DNA of 64,000 nucleotides, from assembly GCF_003590095.1 (NCBI RefSeq), contig NC_039481.1:12307895-12371894 (forward strand), read 5' to 3'. The DNA comes from Trichoplusia ni (Eukaryota; Arthropoda; Insecta; Lepidoptera; Noctuidae). The notes beneath the pieces were generated by a model. It saw nothing but the letters and a program-made list of their open reading frames with translations, was not told the origin of the DNA and did no database searches. How positions within the stretch are numbered: the first letter of the stretch is position 1; the number at the start of each line of letters is the position of its first letter. Below are positions 33,708 to 44,993 of this stretch, one piece after another. The position numbers were made by a program, and so were the translations under genes.

Positions 33708-36700
33708 AATAGATAACATCTACATGAAGTACGAAGTGATAAATTTGTTGTTATTAAAAAGGGGACTGTTTGCCACATGATTGGATAGTTTATGGCACAT
33801 AACTTTCAGCATTCTAATATCTTTATGTACACAGGATAAATAATTTGAAGACCTTAAATATGCCAAATAATCAGCATTCTAACAGCCCATTAACGCCTCT
33901 TACTGAGGGCTAATTACGTTACACACTGTATTAGGGCCGTAGTGAACTAATTACAGCTTTGGTCCTATATTCCTGTTCACGCAACTTGTTTGCTCTTCTT
34001 TTGATTAAAGGCATTAGGGAATGTTTTCCATCAAACTGGCTTAGATTTGTACGAATTCGTAGATGTATTTTAAGACGGGAATTTAAAAAAAGGATTGGGC
34101 TATTATGAATCCAACCTCTTTCGGTGAAGCTTGGTCAGATTTTAAATATCGGTTCAATGATATGGTTGATATCAATACCATCATCATCACCCTTAATTAC
34201 CTCATTAGCCATTGCTATTCATAGTTTCCATTTCTTCGTGGCATTCTCTTCTGTTTCTTGCCCTTCACATTTGTCTTACTCGTTCTTATTTTTAAATATC
34301 GTTTTTTCATCTGATCGTCTACCTACCCGGAGAGCATAAGACTGTTTAATTTTTTTTATACTCTTTGATGCGGCTGACATTTTTCTATTTTTCAATTTTG
34401 ATGTGTCCAAAAATAAATTGTTCAGCTATATATAGAAGACGAAGTCAAAATTATCACTGGACTCAATTGTAGTCTTTGTCCAGAAATACAACAATCTTAT
34501 CCCACTTTTATGACCATCTAATTTCAACTAAGTGGCAAAATGAAAAGGTCTATATCTAAAATGCTTCCAAAGAATTTGATTTGGTGTCCCCGTCTCGTCT
34601 CTTTCAGTTAATTATGTTATCCGTTCTTGAATTTTACCTCACCAAATTGACCCCAATTTATGCTTTCTGAGCAACAAAATTTGTACCTGAAGTATCCATT
34701 GCTTTTAATGTACTCTCGTTTACTGTGAATTTAATTTAATTCTAAAATAGTATTATGACTTTTTTGTGGCTTTAAAGTAATTTCAGTAAGATGTAGTTTT
34801 TATTTTAAATTAAGTTCAAATTCTATCGACTTTTATGAAAAATATCTTGATAATTGTTTGTTCTATCTCATCTCAATTAAATAGTTATTTTCTTGTTTAA
34901 CATTTAAGATATCCTTGAAAAAGCGGCCATGTTTGTCCTTTTCCACTTCCTACTAATGTATTTTATCTTCATGAAAAATACATGAATACATCTTTTTTTT
35001 TTATCTAATCACATATGCATTCTTCATCATGAAGTCTTCACCCATTCATCTCTTAACGTATCATCAAGAATATTGTTTCCCAACCTTCAGATCTTATTTG
35101 CACATCATCCATAATTCTTTAACAAGCGTTCTCGAAAAATTGCCGACATTCAATTATGTAGGCAGCAGCATTTTGATTGATGGACCTGCCATCGTGTCCG
35201 CGAGAACCGAACTTTGTACATCGATCATTGGTTGCTCACAAACAGCTTTTATTATGTTCCTCCTGTTTTTGAAAATAATGAACTTGAACTTTGAGGATGA
35301 GAGGCGTTCGATAATTATATGGAATTCGGTACGGATTTAACAGATGTAGGCATAGCTGTAGCTGTTGAGGAGTTTCTAATAGGTTTTGTTCCTCATTTCC
35401 GTTTTAGTTCTAGCTATATTATTTTGCCTGCTTTTGGAAATTGCAATTGTAACTGGAATGGTTGTTTGCTTCCGGTAAGATGATGGATTTAATTAGACTC
35501 TCGAAAAGAATACCAGACTTACTAATGTTAACGTAAACGTATGGAAACATTATTTACTAATGTTTGTATCTAGGGATTTTTTGTAAAAAGAGATCTTGTG
35601 TTAGGACAAGATAGATTTTCTTTAATGCAATAGGAAAATATGATCTTGAGTATGAAAAAAAACTATCTCTGGAACTCCTTTTTTTGAAAAGTTAAGTTTT
35701 AGGAATAATTTCGAAGGTTTTGTCAAAATAACGACTTTTCGTTATTTTAGAAGAAAGAAAAGATTTTTTTAGAAGAAATTCGTGACACACTGCTTGTAAG
35801 GTATTTCAAATATCAATGTAAAGCTTTACTTCGTGATTATCATGTATGGAATGTCATTGGAGAAAGGAATTTGTCAAAGGACAGTATTCTATAGAGATAG
35901 GCTATGAGCAAACAATACTCGAATACCTTTGATGAATATTTGATGGATTTATGTACATATATCATTATAGCCTATCGCACTTGTGTGAAGAAATTTGTGA
36001 AATGATAATTTAATTATTTTCTGTTTAATTTTCAGGTAAATTTCGATTTATCCGAAAACATGAGGGAGACTCGTAAGTAAAAATTGCTGTTACTAATTGT
36101 TTTAAGAATCAAAGATCACAAGATCAGAAGATCGATTAATGATCTCCCAATATTCATTACACTAGAAAATTATTTCTGCCCAACTACAACTAGAAATGGA
36201 GGTGAATTAAAACGGTATGATGGATTTTTTTTCAAACAAACGGTTTCTCTTTGGCAATGACGCCGATCGATAGCAAATAAAATTTAAAAAAACAAAAACA
36301 AAATTCGTTTCCCGTGATCTTCCTCCCAAGGGCACTAAACGACCTACATGTGTAATTTAAATTAAATCTTTTTTGTTTAATATCCATCAATCCTTGTACC
36401 CAAATTATCGATTGGATTAATTGTATGGCATTATTGGTTGACATGCGTGGCTTCCCCTGACCGAACGTTGACTAAGTACATGATATTGATCAGATTGCCC
36501 TGATAAATATTCATGTAGAATGGATATGCTTTAGGTCAATCAGAGTTGTTCCTGAGATTATGTAGGCGGATTCATTACGTATGTTGAGGTTGTTCATTTG
36601 TCGTGTCCGACAGTCTTTGTTAATTGCTTACTTCCATTTGGTAATGTGTCTTCTTCGACATGGATTTATATATTTATTTTAAGATTTTGGGATGTTATTT

Positions 36701-37410
36701 TCCAGTCTTTCGGTTTTTAAATTGAGTGATTTTATCTCTATAATTCATTTGTGTCCTATAGGGAGATTTTAATCCCTTTATTTTCTTGTCGTTTATTCAG
36801 AACTGTAAGGTAGAGATTAAGTATAATGTTCACATAGCGAAGTTATTATTATATAAATAAATAAAATTCTGGATCGTTGTTCCTACCAGCTAAAAATTGG
36901 ATCTATTTTTCGTTTTTTATCAGAGCTTAATGCATTTTGTCTGTCCCCGCGTACATTTTTAATGTGTTTATATTTGAAAGTCGGGCATCGAAACACATAA
37001 TTTGTTTAGTATTTTTGTTCATCGACTAGAAAATCATTTGTTGTGCTTTATCAAACAGATAAATAATTATTACTTTATCTATGAGAATTAGTCTTTACTT
37101 ATATTTTTGGGGTTTTCCATCTTACTTTTGATTTACGATCGGAGGTAGAGGGTGAAACTCTTTTTTAGATGATCGCATTTTTTTATTGTATTTTCTTGAA
37201 CCTGACTTATCTTAATGCTGGAAAAAATAAGTATATAAATTACAAACTAAGCGCAAGCGTCACAAGATTTTACACGAAGACGTAAAGACGCGATAAAGGA
37301 TGGCTTTGAAGAAACAAACAACAACAGAAATCCAGTCCAAAACAAAACTTAATTACCAGTCCTATTCAAGTTCCAGTTATTCAGACAGACACAAGGTTAT
37401 GTCAAGGTTC
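33708..37410. other. AT-rich non-coding DNA
   Basis: The 103-codon ATG frame at 35029-35340 has no motif and is in the chance range. A local direct repeat TTTTAGAAGAAA is found twice near 35750-35780. Nothing else is seen. Confidence 0.45.
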
Positions 37411-37525
37411 CATTGTGCTATATGCAGCGTGCCAAGGCCAGGCTGGGCCGCGTAGAGAGCCCTCCGTGTGGCCGCGACATGTCGCAAATTAGGCGCGTTC
37501 AACAACTTGGACTAATTCTGAAGAA
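37411..37525. other. GC-rich islet
   Basis: A short block unusually rich in G+C and CpG, including GTGCCAAGGCCAGGCTGGGC and GTGTGGCCGCGACATGTCGC. Several frames are open because stop codons are rare in GC-rich DNA, so open frames mean little here. It could be a conserved regulatory islet, an exon or a repeat piece. Confidence 0.3.
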
Positions 37526-39617
37526 GAGATGCCATTGTAATAGAATTGTGCGGGCTTTGTGTTGTTGATGTTGCGAATGGGAGTATGTAAGTGAAGCCTT
37601 TGTGTATTTCGGTAAATGGGATAGGCTGAATTAGCAAATAAACTCATGGTACTAGTGCGACGGTACGCAAAGATATGCGTTCCCGCCGAGGTCAGTTCGA
37701 GTCACGACTCCGCCACCTAATTACCTCCTCCAATTGAGTCCGAAACTAGTCAGGCAATCCGTATAAATCCCCTGATAATACACAGTAGATCCTTACCTAC
37801 AATAAGAACGTTCACACACGAGTGAGTGACCTTTCAAACAAGTTCTTTAATCATTTAAATTGAGTTACATGTAAAAACTTCACTTTAAATGTAAATGATG
37901 AGAACTGTTCGTTGTTTTTACAACAACGACAATTTTAATCTAAGTGTTAATAAAACAACATTGTTAACTTAATATTTCGTCTGGTTTATTCCATTTTAAA
38001 AATAGAAACAATAGAAACACACAACATGTCATGTCATATGTCATATATCATGTCTTTCTAGAAATTCAATGTCTTCGAACATGTTTCTAACTTTAATTAA
38101 ATACAAACAAAATGACACAGTTATGTTACAATAACATCGAATTAATAACGAGAAACATGTTAATCAACTAAATAATACGTATTTCCAAGCAAAACTAAAA
38201 AGCCTTATCCAAAAAAAACCAGCGTTCTTACGACAATAAACAGTGACTTCAAAAAAGAGAATATTTTTTCAAATTACAGCAAAACTTTTATAAACATAAT
38301 TAAAAACCCATTCTAAAGGCTTCAAGCGTCCGCAAGACAATGAGAACTAGACAAAGTTATGTTAAACTTCGAGGAGTAATATAAACTTGATCCACCCTCA
38401 AGTATAAGGAATCAAGAAAGAAAAGCAGCAAAAAAATATATTTATATTAAGTGTCTTGATGTTTTCGCTTTGAACGTTTTAAAAGTAATTTAGAAGAACG
38501 GTGAAGCCAATAATGTTATGAAATAACGCTTTGGGCCTGTTTACGAAATTAAGTGTTCCACTGAACCGTTTAGAAAGAGAATCTTTTTAAAGAATTCGGG
38601 ATGTTTGGGAAGCTTATTATACGGTGCGCTAAATGCGCTTGATAGACAACATCGGTTGTGGATACAGGGTGTTTTAAAAGCGTTTTCGTGATCTCTGAGT
38701 TTGTTTCAACATTCGTTCGGTCTGGGGTAGCATATTTCTACGTAGGTGTGTGATTGCATACTTTTCCCTTACTTAACTTTTAACCTATATTTGTTCCGTT
38801 GTTAGCTGTTCATTTCGTGCTCCTTAGGACCAGCCTTCGCGATATACGTATGATAAATGAAAGCGCATAGTATCAACTAATTGGATAGTGAACTACTTTA
38901 ATCACCATTAAACGAGCATTATAATTAAAATTTCTTAAAACTGAACAGTTTATATTGAAATAGGCTATAACAGAATCAACAAAAAGGTTTACTCACTTAA
39001 ATTTAACTCCAGCTAGTTTAGTCATCGAACTGTTTTCTAAGATACCCGTTCAATTTGGAATTTAGAACACATTTGGTATTTGAAAAAGCCTACTTTCGGT
39101 TGGCGATCGGCCAAGACCGGCGAACCATAATGTTAGGCATCAAGTAGAGATGCCAGTAGCAATGTAGCTAATTTTAGGATTTGTAGGAAATGGCTGTTGC
39201 AGTGTCTAAATTTATAATGGACTTAAAAGGCCTCTCAAAAAAAGTCTTATAGATCATATAGGCAAGATTCTTAGATATCTCTATTAATATATTTATTGTT
39301 TAAAACGTACATGGCATAATCCTTAACTTGGTACAGTAAACTAAAATATTCACTACTTTAAAATGGATGTAATTATAATGTTTAATTTCACTTAAAGTAT
39401 ATTTTAATAGGAATAATATACAATAACTTAATTATGTTTTTATGAAAAAACGACTTTACTCATAATCATTTTATTTGTATCATTTAAGTTATTATGCGAG
39501 AGATCATTGGAAACGAGAACTTAAAAAAATCTATGTTGTCTGCGTAAGATGAAACTGTTTAGTCATCTTTCTTTACTTGCCGCCATGCTGTTTCTATACC
39601 TAGGTTTCTGTTTTCTT
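37526..39617. other. AT-rich non-coding DNA with repeat scraps
   Basis: CCGAAACTAGTCAGGCAATC at about 37740 is also present at 54982, from the inverted-repeat MITE family. A short irregular tandem of ATGTCAT lies at 38025-38056. No gene is supported. Confidence 0.45.
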
Positions 39618-39935
39618 CTATTGTATTTCGTGAGAGCAAGATGCAAACAAGACAACACAAGATAGTCTCAAATCTTTGGACTCAAATTCTGCAGGTTTAA
39701 TAATAAAAAATGAATAGTCAAATGAATTTCCAAAATACACTCGAAATATATAAAATAGTGCAGTGTAATCAAACCCGGGAATGTGCCGCTTCATTTCCCA
39801 GTATTCAACAAAAAGCAGATTAAATTTTCTAGGAAATTTACAGACATAGAAATGCGATAGGTTTTGAAATCCCGCGATATCGTGTCGTGTGACGTCACTA
39901 GAACCGCTATCTGACAGTTGAATTTCGTTCATCAT
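39618..39935 (-). CDS. hypothetical ORF with coding-like N-terminus, weak
   Basis: This 105-codon frame has a true ATG start. The first 30 residues are polar and well mixed (MMNEIQLSDSGSSDVTRHDI). After that the residues turn to F, Y, I and N, as in chance frames. A donor-like GTAAAT follows the codons for HFYV, so a first exon ending there is possible. A TGACGTCA palindrome (39890-39897) lies inside the frame. No domain is recognised. Confidence 0.15.
   Translation of the reverse strand: MMNEIQLSDSGSSDVTRHDIAGFQNLSHFYVCKFPRKFNLLFVEYWEMKRHIPGFDYTALFYIFRVYFGNSFDYSFFIIKPAEFESKDLRLSCVVLFASCSHEIQ
39890..39897. promoter_or_regulatory. TGACGTCA palindrome with extended flank
   Basis: Together with flanks it forms GTGACGTCACTAG, identical to 53853-53865. 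The next bases, CCGCTATCTG, resemble CCGACATCTG there. Confidence 0.45.
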
Positions 39936-41564
39936 ATTTTATTGTTCGAATTGTTATTTTCGTGTTCCAATTTAGAATATTTTCATGCCAGTGATTTTTA
40001 TTGGGTTTTGATTTTGGAATGCAAACAATGAAGAGAGTTGGGTTACCTTTTTTTCGTTGAAATAAAAATATTTGAATATTTATTTTTCGTTTCACTCGTT
40101 CACTTTTTGATTTTAAAAGGATTTTCTTTAAAGGGTTAACTTTAATCTAAAACTGCAGCCCAATCTGTGCTCCTAGTACTACTTGAAGATTGAATGAACT
40201 TACCTAAGTGAAATCCAATTGTAATTTTATGAATGTTGATCTGAAATATAATCACCCACCCTCCCCAGCATCAATGGCTGAACCCTGGCATAATGGGACC
40301 CACAAAATCATGGTTAGCTCTAAATCAGTGACGTTTAGTTGTGAGTTGCCATAGACTAAAATCTTTTTTTTATTCTCTGAAAAAATTCGCGATGCCACAC
40401 AGTAGCGAATGGGATTACTACTCTGTTAATCAATTATATTTCAGATCAACATGAAATAAAATAACACATTGTTATGACGTATTTCTCCAAAGTAATGGTA
40501 GAATATTGTTGAAAACCTGAGTAGTATAATGTTTTCCTTTGCCTATTGGATGTATGGATGTATAAATCTGATTGTATCGAAGCCTTATAGAGCGAGTCGT
40601 TATTTGAAACCGCAACCTTGAATGAGTTGCTATGAGATGGTTTGGTTTCGGTTTGTATTCGATATTTAATCGCTATTAGCATTTATTGGTAAATCATGAG
40701 TTAGGATTACGTTACATCAGAATTATATTTTTTTATTAATTGGTTTCATTTAATAATGGTGGGTTATCGAGAAGTGAGTTTTAAGTAGAATTAACACCTT
40801 CTGTAATGAATAAAAACGTTTTTACTCTAGTACCTTTTTAGGCATATTTGGTACTTCCACTTCAATGACTTGACTTCCGCGGTTTTATAAAGTAATGTTT
40901 TTTATTAATTAACAATTCTGACTTCTGAGTGTGTTCAATCTTTTGAATGCCTAAGGAACAATTTAAGCAATAACTGTAAATTAAACCCAAAATAGAATCT
41001 CGCAAACTTAATTTTCTAAATACGATTACATTTTGAACGAAACGAAACAATTCCCCGGAATATGCTGTTATGCCTTGATTAAAATATTCTCACACATTTC
41101 GTGAGATTACCAAAAGGTTTCTGAACGTTTTAATCTTGGATAATTGGCGCCTGGTACTCCCACAGGCGCAATTTATTCGACAATCACTGGTACAGTCAGA
41201 AGCAGACGTCAGTTCTTCTTATCAAGTCGATGGCAGCTTAATTATGTTCAGAAAATTGATTAGAGGATGACAGATTACCAAGCGACATATTGGCAACTTA
41301 ACACCAGAGCAGTTTAAAGTTTTATTTTAAGCAAAAAATATTACATTGTTAAAAAAAAAAACTATTACAGGTATTGTATCAACTTCATTGGTTTAAAAAA
41401 ATCCCGATAGTTATAAACTAAGAATTCAAAAGTTCTGTTGAAAAGTTTTATGCTTACATACAGGGATGGATAGTAATATCGTTATGCAGGTCTACATTTA
41501 TAACTATAATTTCTCCAAACCCAATGCCGTGACCGAGGCAAAGTTATTATTATTATTGATTACA
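39936..41564. other. AT-rich non-coding DNA, nothing recognised
   Basis: Minus frames of 62 to 78 codons here are chance-like. No repeat copy is seen. Confidence 0.5.
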
Positions 41565-41590
41565 AAAGAGTAACGCCGGCGTTACCCTTT
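41565..41590. repeat. 26-bp near-perfect palindrome
   Basis: The central GTAACGCCGGCGTTAC (41570-41585) is a perfect 16-bp palindrome. With AAAGA and CCTTT on either side it extends to 26 bp with one mismatched pair. It resembles two abutted terminal inverted repeats, for instance a DNA-transposon end-to-end remnant. An operator-like site for a dimeric protein is an alternative. Confidence 0.65.
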
Positions 41591-41656
41591 ACACTAAACT
41601 AAATACCTAGACACAAAAAAATCCCCATAAAACAAAATTATCGAAAAGGAGATAGG

Positions 41657-41825
41657 TAGGCCTCCTGTGTGTGAAGGATTACAACGCATTGCCATATACC
41701 GACACAAAACGCGGATGACGTAGCACGGTGGTTCAGGTTTAGTCAGTAAGAGTCTGACACTACCTTCCTCCCCCGAGGGAGTGGGTGTCCATGAGGATTC
41801 TACCGCCTTAACAAAAACAAGGTGG
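41657..41825 (-). repeat. dispersed repeat family A, longest copy
   Basis: On the minus strand: AAGGCGGTAGAATCCTCATG, GACACCCACTCCCTCGGGGG, GTAGTGTCAGACTCTTACTG, AACCACCGTGCTACGTCATC, CGCGTTTTGTGTCGGTATAT, GGCAATGCGTTGTAATCC. This is the fullest copy and defines the family, including the CCCTCGGGGG segment missing at 33581. Confidence 0.65.
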
Positions 41826-43002
41826 TAGGCCTCCTGATTGTGTTGAAGCTGGCCGTACTATAGTAGATCTCCGAGCATCTCCGATTCCCATTTTCTTTGA
41901 AACAAATGAGTGAAGCTGCTTAGCCTTGTTAATCCTACGTTGGCTGTATTATATTGTTTTTTCATATTGATTTGTTTGTTCCTTAGCGATCAAGGGTGAT
42001 TTGTCGTTTAGATTGTAATTTGCTTGCGGAATCATTCATGTTGTAAAAAATTGTAGAAAATACTTGATGGGATTGTTGCCATTGTTTAATATCATATATC
42101 TATGGGTGATCATATAAAACGGGGTGAGTAGCGTTATTTTCGAGATAGATAGAAACATAGTTTCTTCTTAATTGGTCGAGGCAAGATGAAAATAGTTCCT
42201 TTAATAATTGTATTTAAGCAGTTGTTTTGTAAGTAAACGCGTGCGACCTCGCAAAAAAGACGCTTTTTTCTATTAACCCTATGAAACTTGATTAAACTCT
42301 TTATACGGAAAATTACTAAAAAAAAATGATAAGTAAAATTGTACCTTAATTTAAAATTCATTTTAAAATCAATTTACCCCGTAATGAAGTTCATATAAAA
42401 TTAAATATCCGTTAATATTAAATTTCACACGTTCTTTGAATTACTTATATTTTTTTATAACATAAAAATTATCGTTGCATTAAAAAGTCTTATATTTTAA
42501 TTATTTCTTGCTTCATGACTTGCAGAATGATATTTTTAAGTATCTATATTTACCTGGAATACATGGTCGTCTAATCATAACAACTGTTCCTTTTACGAGA
42601 AGCCTTGTTAGATGTAACTCTATATACCATAAAGCAATGCCTATATAGTAATTGATGCTTATATGGTCTTCAATACTCAGTTACCGGGACTATATAATAC
42701 CGGTTACAGCTATTATTAACACACTGGGTGGCTTTCAATGATATTGAATTGAGAACTAAGCCTGTATAGTCCAAACTAGCAACGTGCAAAGTGACAAGAC
42801 CATTTGTTAAAACTTGTTTTAGAACCTATCTTTACTTGTCGCTCCAAGAATTTCTATTGCTGCTTTAACAAAAAATACATAACACATTAACTTTAGACAA
42901 TGTTCGGTTCGGTCTTCAACTTGGTCTTAAACATTATTTTTGCAAATTTACTTTTCTTTAGCCACTTTATTTACGGAAGCTTCAGTGTCCTGACTATGAT
43001 TA
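41826..43002. other. AT-rich non-coding DNA, nothing recognised
   Basis: The 75-codon minus frame at 42134-42361 is K/F/L-rich and chance-like. No repeats. Confidence 0.45.
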
Positions 43003-43417
43003 TCACTTGACCGGTTTGAGTATTAAGGACATAAAGTACATAAAACAGTTAGTCCAGTTCCTCATCTGCCACTCACTGTCACTTTGCCGTCGCCTTGGAC
43101 TATGAGACTGACAGATCAGAGAGCAGTATTCAAAATGAAATGAAAATCCACATGACATGTCTGGACACACAAGAACATGTAACATTTGACTCAAATGACT
43201 AATCTCAATTCTCACTTGAGATTGACCATCCTGTCATCAAGTCGGTCAAGGAGACGTTATAACATTTAATTCCACACAACATACCTGTCCACACGTAATC
43301 CTTCTTTAAATCAGCTTTAGAGGAACGTGATTCTATCATGTTAGATTCAAAAGGGAAAGTGGACAACTTAATCTTTTCATTAAGGCCCACATGCTTGATG
43401 CTGGGCTTAGATAACAT
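43003..43417 (-). CDS. candidate two-exon coding segment, unknown product
   Basis: Exon 1 (43285-43417) starts at a true ATG and encodes MLSKPSIKHVGLNEKIKLST and on to KKDYVWT. It ends at a strong donor, ACAG|GTATGT. Exon 2 (43003-43160) follows a pyrimidine-containing acceptor TTCTTGTGTGTCCAG. The splice phase (1 then 2 bases) keeps the frame open for 52 more codons, through MSCGFSFHFEYC and SPRRRQSDSEWQMRNW, to TGA at 43003. The predicted intron is 124 bp. Residue composition is coding-like, and an arginine- and serine-rich patch is visible. There is no recognised domain. Chance assembly of two open frames with a legal splice is quite possible, so this is a hypothesis. Confidence 0.25.
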
Positions 43418-43528
43418 TGCTACTAAAGACGGATGTCACTGGTAGAATTAAACGCGATTAGAATGTTGCTCAAAGGGTTGTTACATGTTTAAATGATGGC
43501 AGAATTCAGATGGCAAAGATATTGAGAA

Positions 43529-43566
43529 ATGGGGTAGGCCTTTACTCAGGAGTTGCACACAGTGGG
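43529..43566 (+). repeat. fragment of the lepidopteran GGCCTTTGC...CAGTGGG repeat
   Basis: GGGGTAGGCCTTTACTCAGG then AGTTGCACACAGTGGGC matches the complement-sense form of the same common repeat as 18568. It lies between the two candidate coding segments on the minus strand, so the DNA between them is intron-like or intergenic. Confidence 0.4.
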
Positions 43567-43880
43567 CTTGTTTAAAAAATATGATTAAGCACGTCTAGCA
43601 AATTTAGACAAGCTTGCTAGTGAGCACTCCTCCAGCTATTTTATCAGCCCTAACACTTAGAGACAGTATACTTCTGTACATCAATATTTCTTGTAGGTAT
43701 TTCTGGTGTTCATGATTTCCTACACTCAAAATTTCAACAAATGCAAACCACCATCAAATGATAACTAAACTTAGTTCTCAAGAACGTAGTTTGCAATGTG
43801 ACTGTGGAAGTCGCCCCAAGCTTAGTTCGGACAAGGGATCAGTGTGTGCAAGCCAGTAGTTTGAAGATATCATGTCCTAC

Positions 43881-44485
43881 TTAATTGAGTTTGCCTCTGA
43901 ATACGTCTAGGACTTTAGTCGAATGTTCTCGAACAATCGTTATGATTGAATTTGATATCTGTGCTTTAGGATCTATATTTGAGAAAGGAGAGGTTACATT
44001 TAACTAGAATATTTTTCCAAAGCAAATGTTAGATGAATTTGATTTTTTGCAAGTTCAGACTATCCGTTAAATATAGAAATAAAAGGAATAACAAGAAAAA
44101 AATACGCTATAACTAAGACACCTGCATTGAGACTAAAGAGGACGAGAGAAAGCCCTAATATAGCTTGGGAAAAGCCAAATGAGGGAAGAAAATAACTAGC
44201 AATAATTTTGGAAATTATGCTATGCTTAGGATGATAAATCTCTTCACATTTCAAATCCCCGTTATCAACAGTCGTTTTCAAATTTCAGTTCACACAATAG
44301 TAATCAGTTTGGTCACTACCTGCATAGAGTACATGGTACAATCCACCACACATCATCAGCAAGCCTATAACAAACATCACTCTTATATCTAAGTTATAAG
44401 GTCGGTTTTCGCCTATCAGTATTATGATGGTTGTTCGTACTTTATCATGTGACCCGAAAGTTCTGTCCGTATTACGTTTTGACAC
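43881..44485 (-). CDS. candidate spliced exons, possible membrane protein
   Basis: An upstream segment (about 44485 to 44320) encodes GENRPYNLDIRVMFVIGLLM and then MCGGLYHVLYA, a likely membrane span. It ends at a donor-like GCAG|GTAGTG in phase 1. A 92-bp segment, 43881-43972, follows the pyrimidine-rich acceptor CTCCTTTCTCAAATATAG. It opens in the matching phase and encodes PKAQISNSIITIVREHSTKV and LDVFRGKLN before TAA. If the segment is read through instead, the same frame continues past one TGA (44285-44287) for 73 more codons, but those are largely intron-like pyrimidine tracts. No ATG is found for the upstream segment. A different frame at 44427-44594 also looks coding (EGSGQGDQTATFDQIESKSD). 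The models conflict, so at most some are real. Confidence 0.2.
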
Positions 44486-44594
44486 AGTTCGCTTCGTTTC
44501 ACATCAGATTTGGATTCGATTTGATCAAATGTGGCTGTTTGGTCGCCTTGACCGCTACCTTCTGTTATTGGATTACCTTCGAGATTTTACGTAA

Positions 44595-44830
44595 ATAAGC
44601 GTTAGGGAGGTTAAAGAGGGTGACTTATTCTAATTTTGCATTTATTTGAGGCAAATGACAAAAATTGCAAAGAGCGCAATATCATTCCGTTTTTAACCAA
44701 CTTTAATAAGAAAGAGGTTCTAAATTCGGTTTATGTTTGTCTTTTATGTATGTACACTGATTACGTAGAGCTTTGTGATGTATTTAAAAGTTTTTTTTGT
44801 CAAAAATTTCTAAACAAGCTTCAAGAATTT
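44595..44830. other. AT-rich non-coding DNA
   Basis: The 103-codon plus frame 44636-44947 starts at TTG and runs into the SINE head at 44831, which argues against a gene. Confidence 0.45.
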
Positions 44831-44905
44831 AGCTCCAGTTCGGTGGCTTGGCTACTGAAACCTTACCATTACTTCGAGGTTCGAGTCCTGCCAAAAATAC
44901 CTTCA
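44831..44905 (+). mobile_element. tRNA-like SINE head, family 3
   Basis: A perfect B box GGTTCGAGTCC lies at 44878-44888. An A-box-like TGGCTTGGCTACTG precedes it by about 30 bp, and CAAAAATACC follows. The flanking stems do not fold as a true tRNA. It matches a tRNA-related SINE type seen in Lepidoptera. The body beyond 44905 is not recognisable. Confidence 0.5.
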
Positions 44906-44973
44906 GTAAAAATATATGACTTAATGGCTGAAAACTACATAAGCTAGAAGATAAAGACATTCATTTTTTTTAG

Positions 44974-44993
44974 TTTATTTATTTATTTATTAT
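44974..44993. repeat. (TTTA)n microsatellite
   Basis: Five imperfect TTTA units follow a short T run. Confidence 0.7.

Noticed and set aside
29615..33716. Two open frames sharing a near-identical peptide (IRVFVSVYGN) at 29615-29872 and 33522-33716
   Set aside because: Both lie in dispersed repeat family A. The similarity is at the DNA level, and other copies change the T-run length inside the block (TTTT at 41657), which would break the frame. It is not a gene family.
35029..35340. 103-codon ATG frame
   Set aside because: No motif, no splice support and AT-driven residues. Its length is not significant.
38025..38056. ATGTCAT tandem as a satellite
   Set aside because: Only a few imperfect units over about 30 bp; it is simple low-complexity sequence.
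44285..44287. In-frame TGA as a selenocysteine codon
   Set aside because: No selenoprotein motif around it and no recognisable SECIS-like hairpin downstream. Intron-like pyrimidine tracts follow instead.
44831..44905. Possible tRNA gene with perfect B box
   Set aside because: No cloverleaf with proper acceptor and anticodon stems can be drawn by hand; it is better explained as a SINE head.
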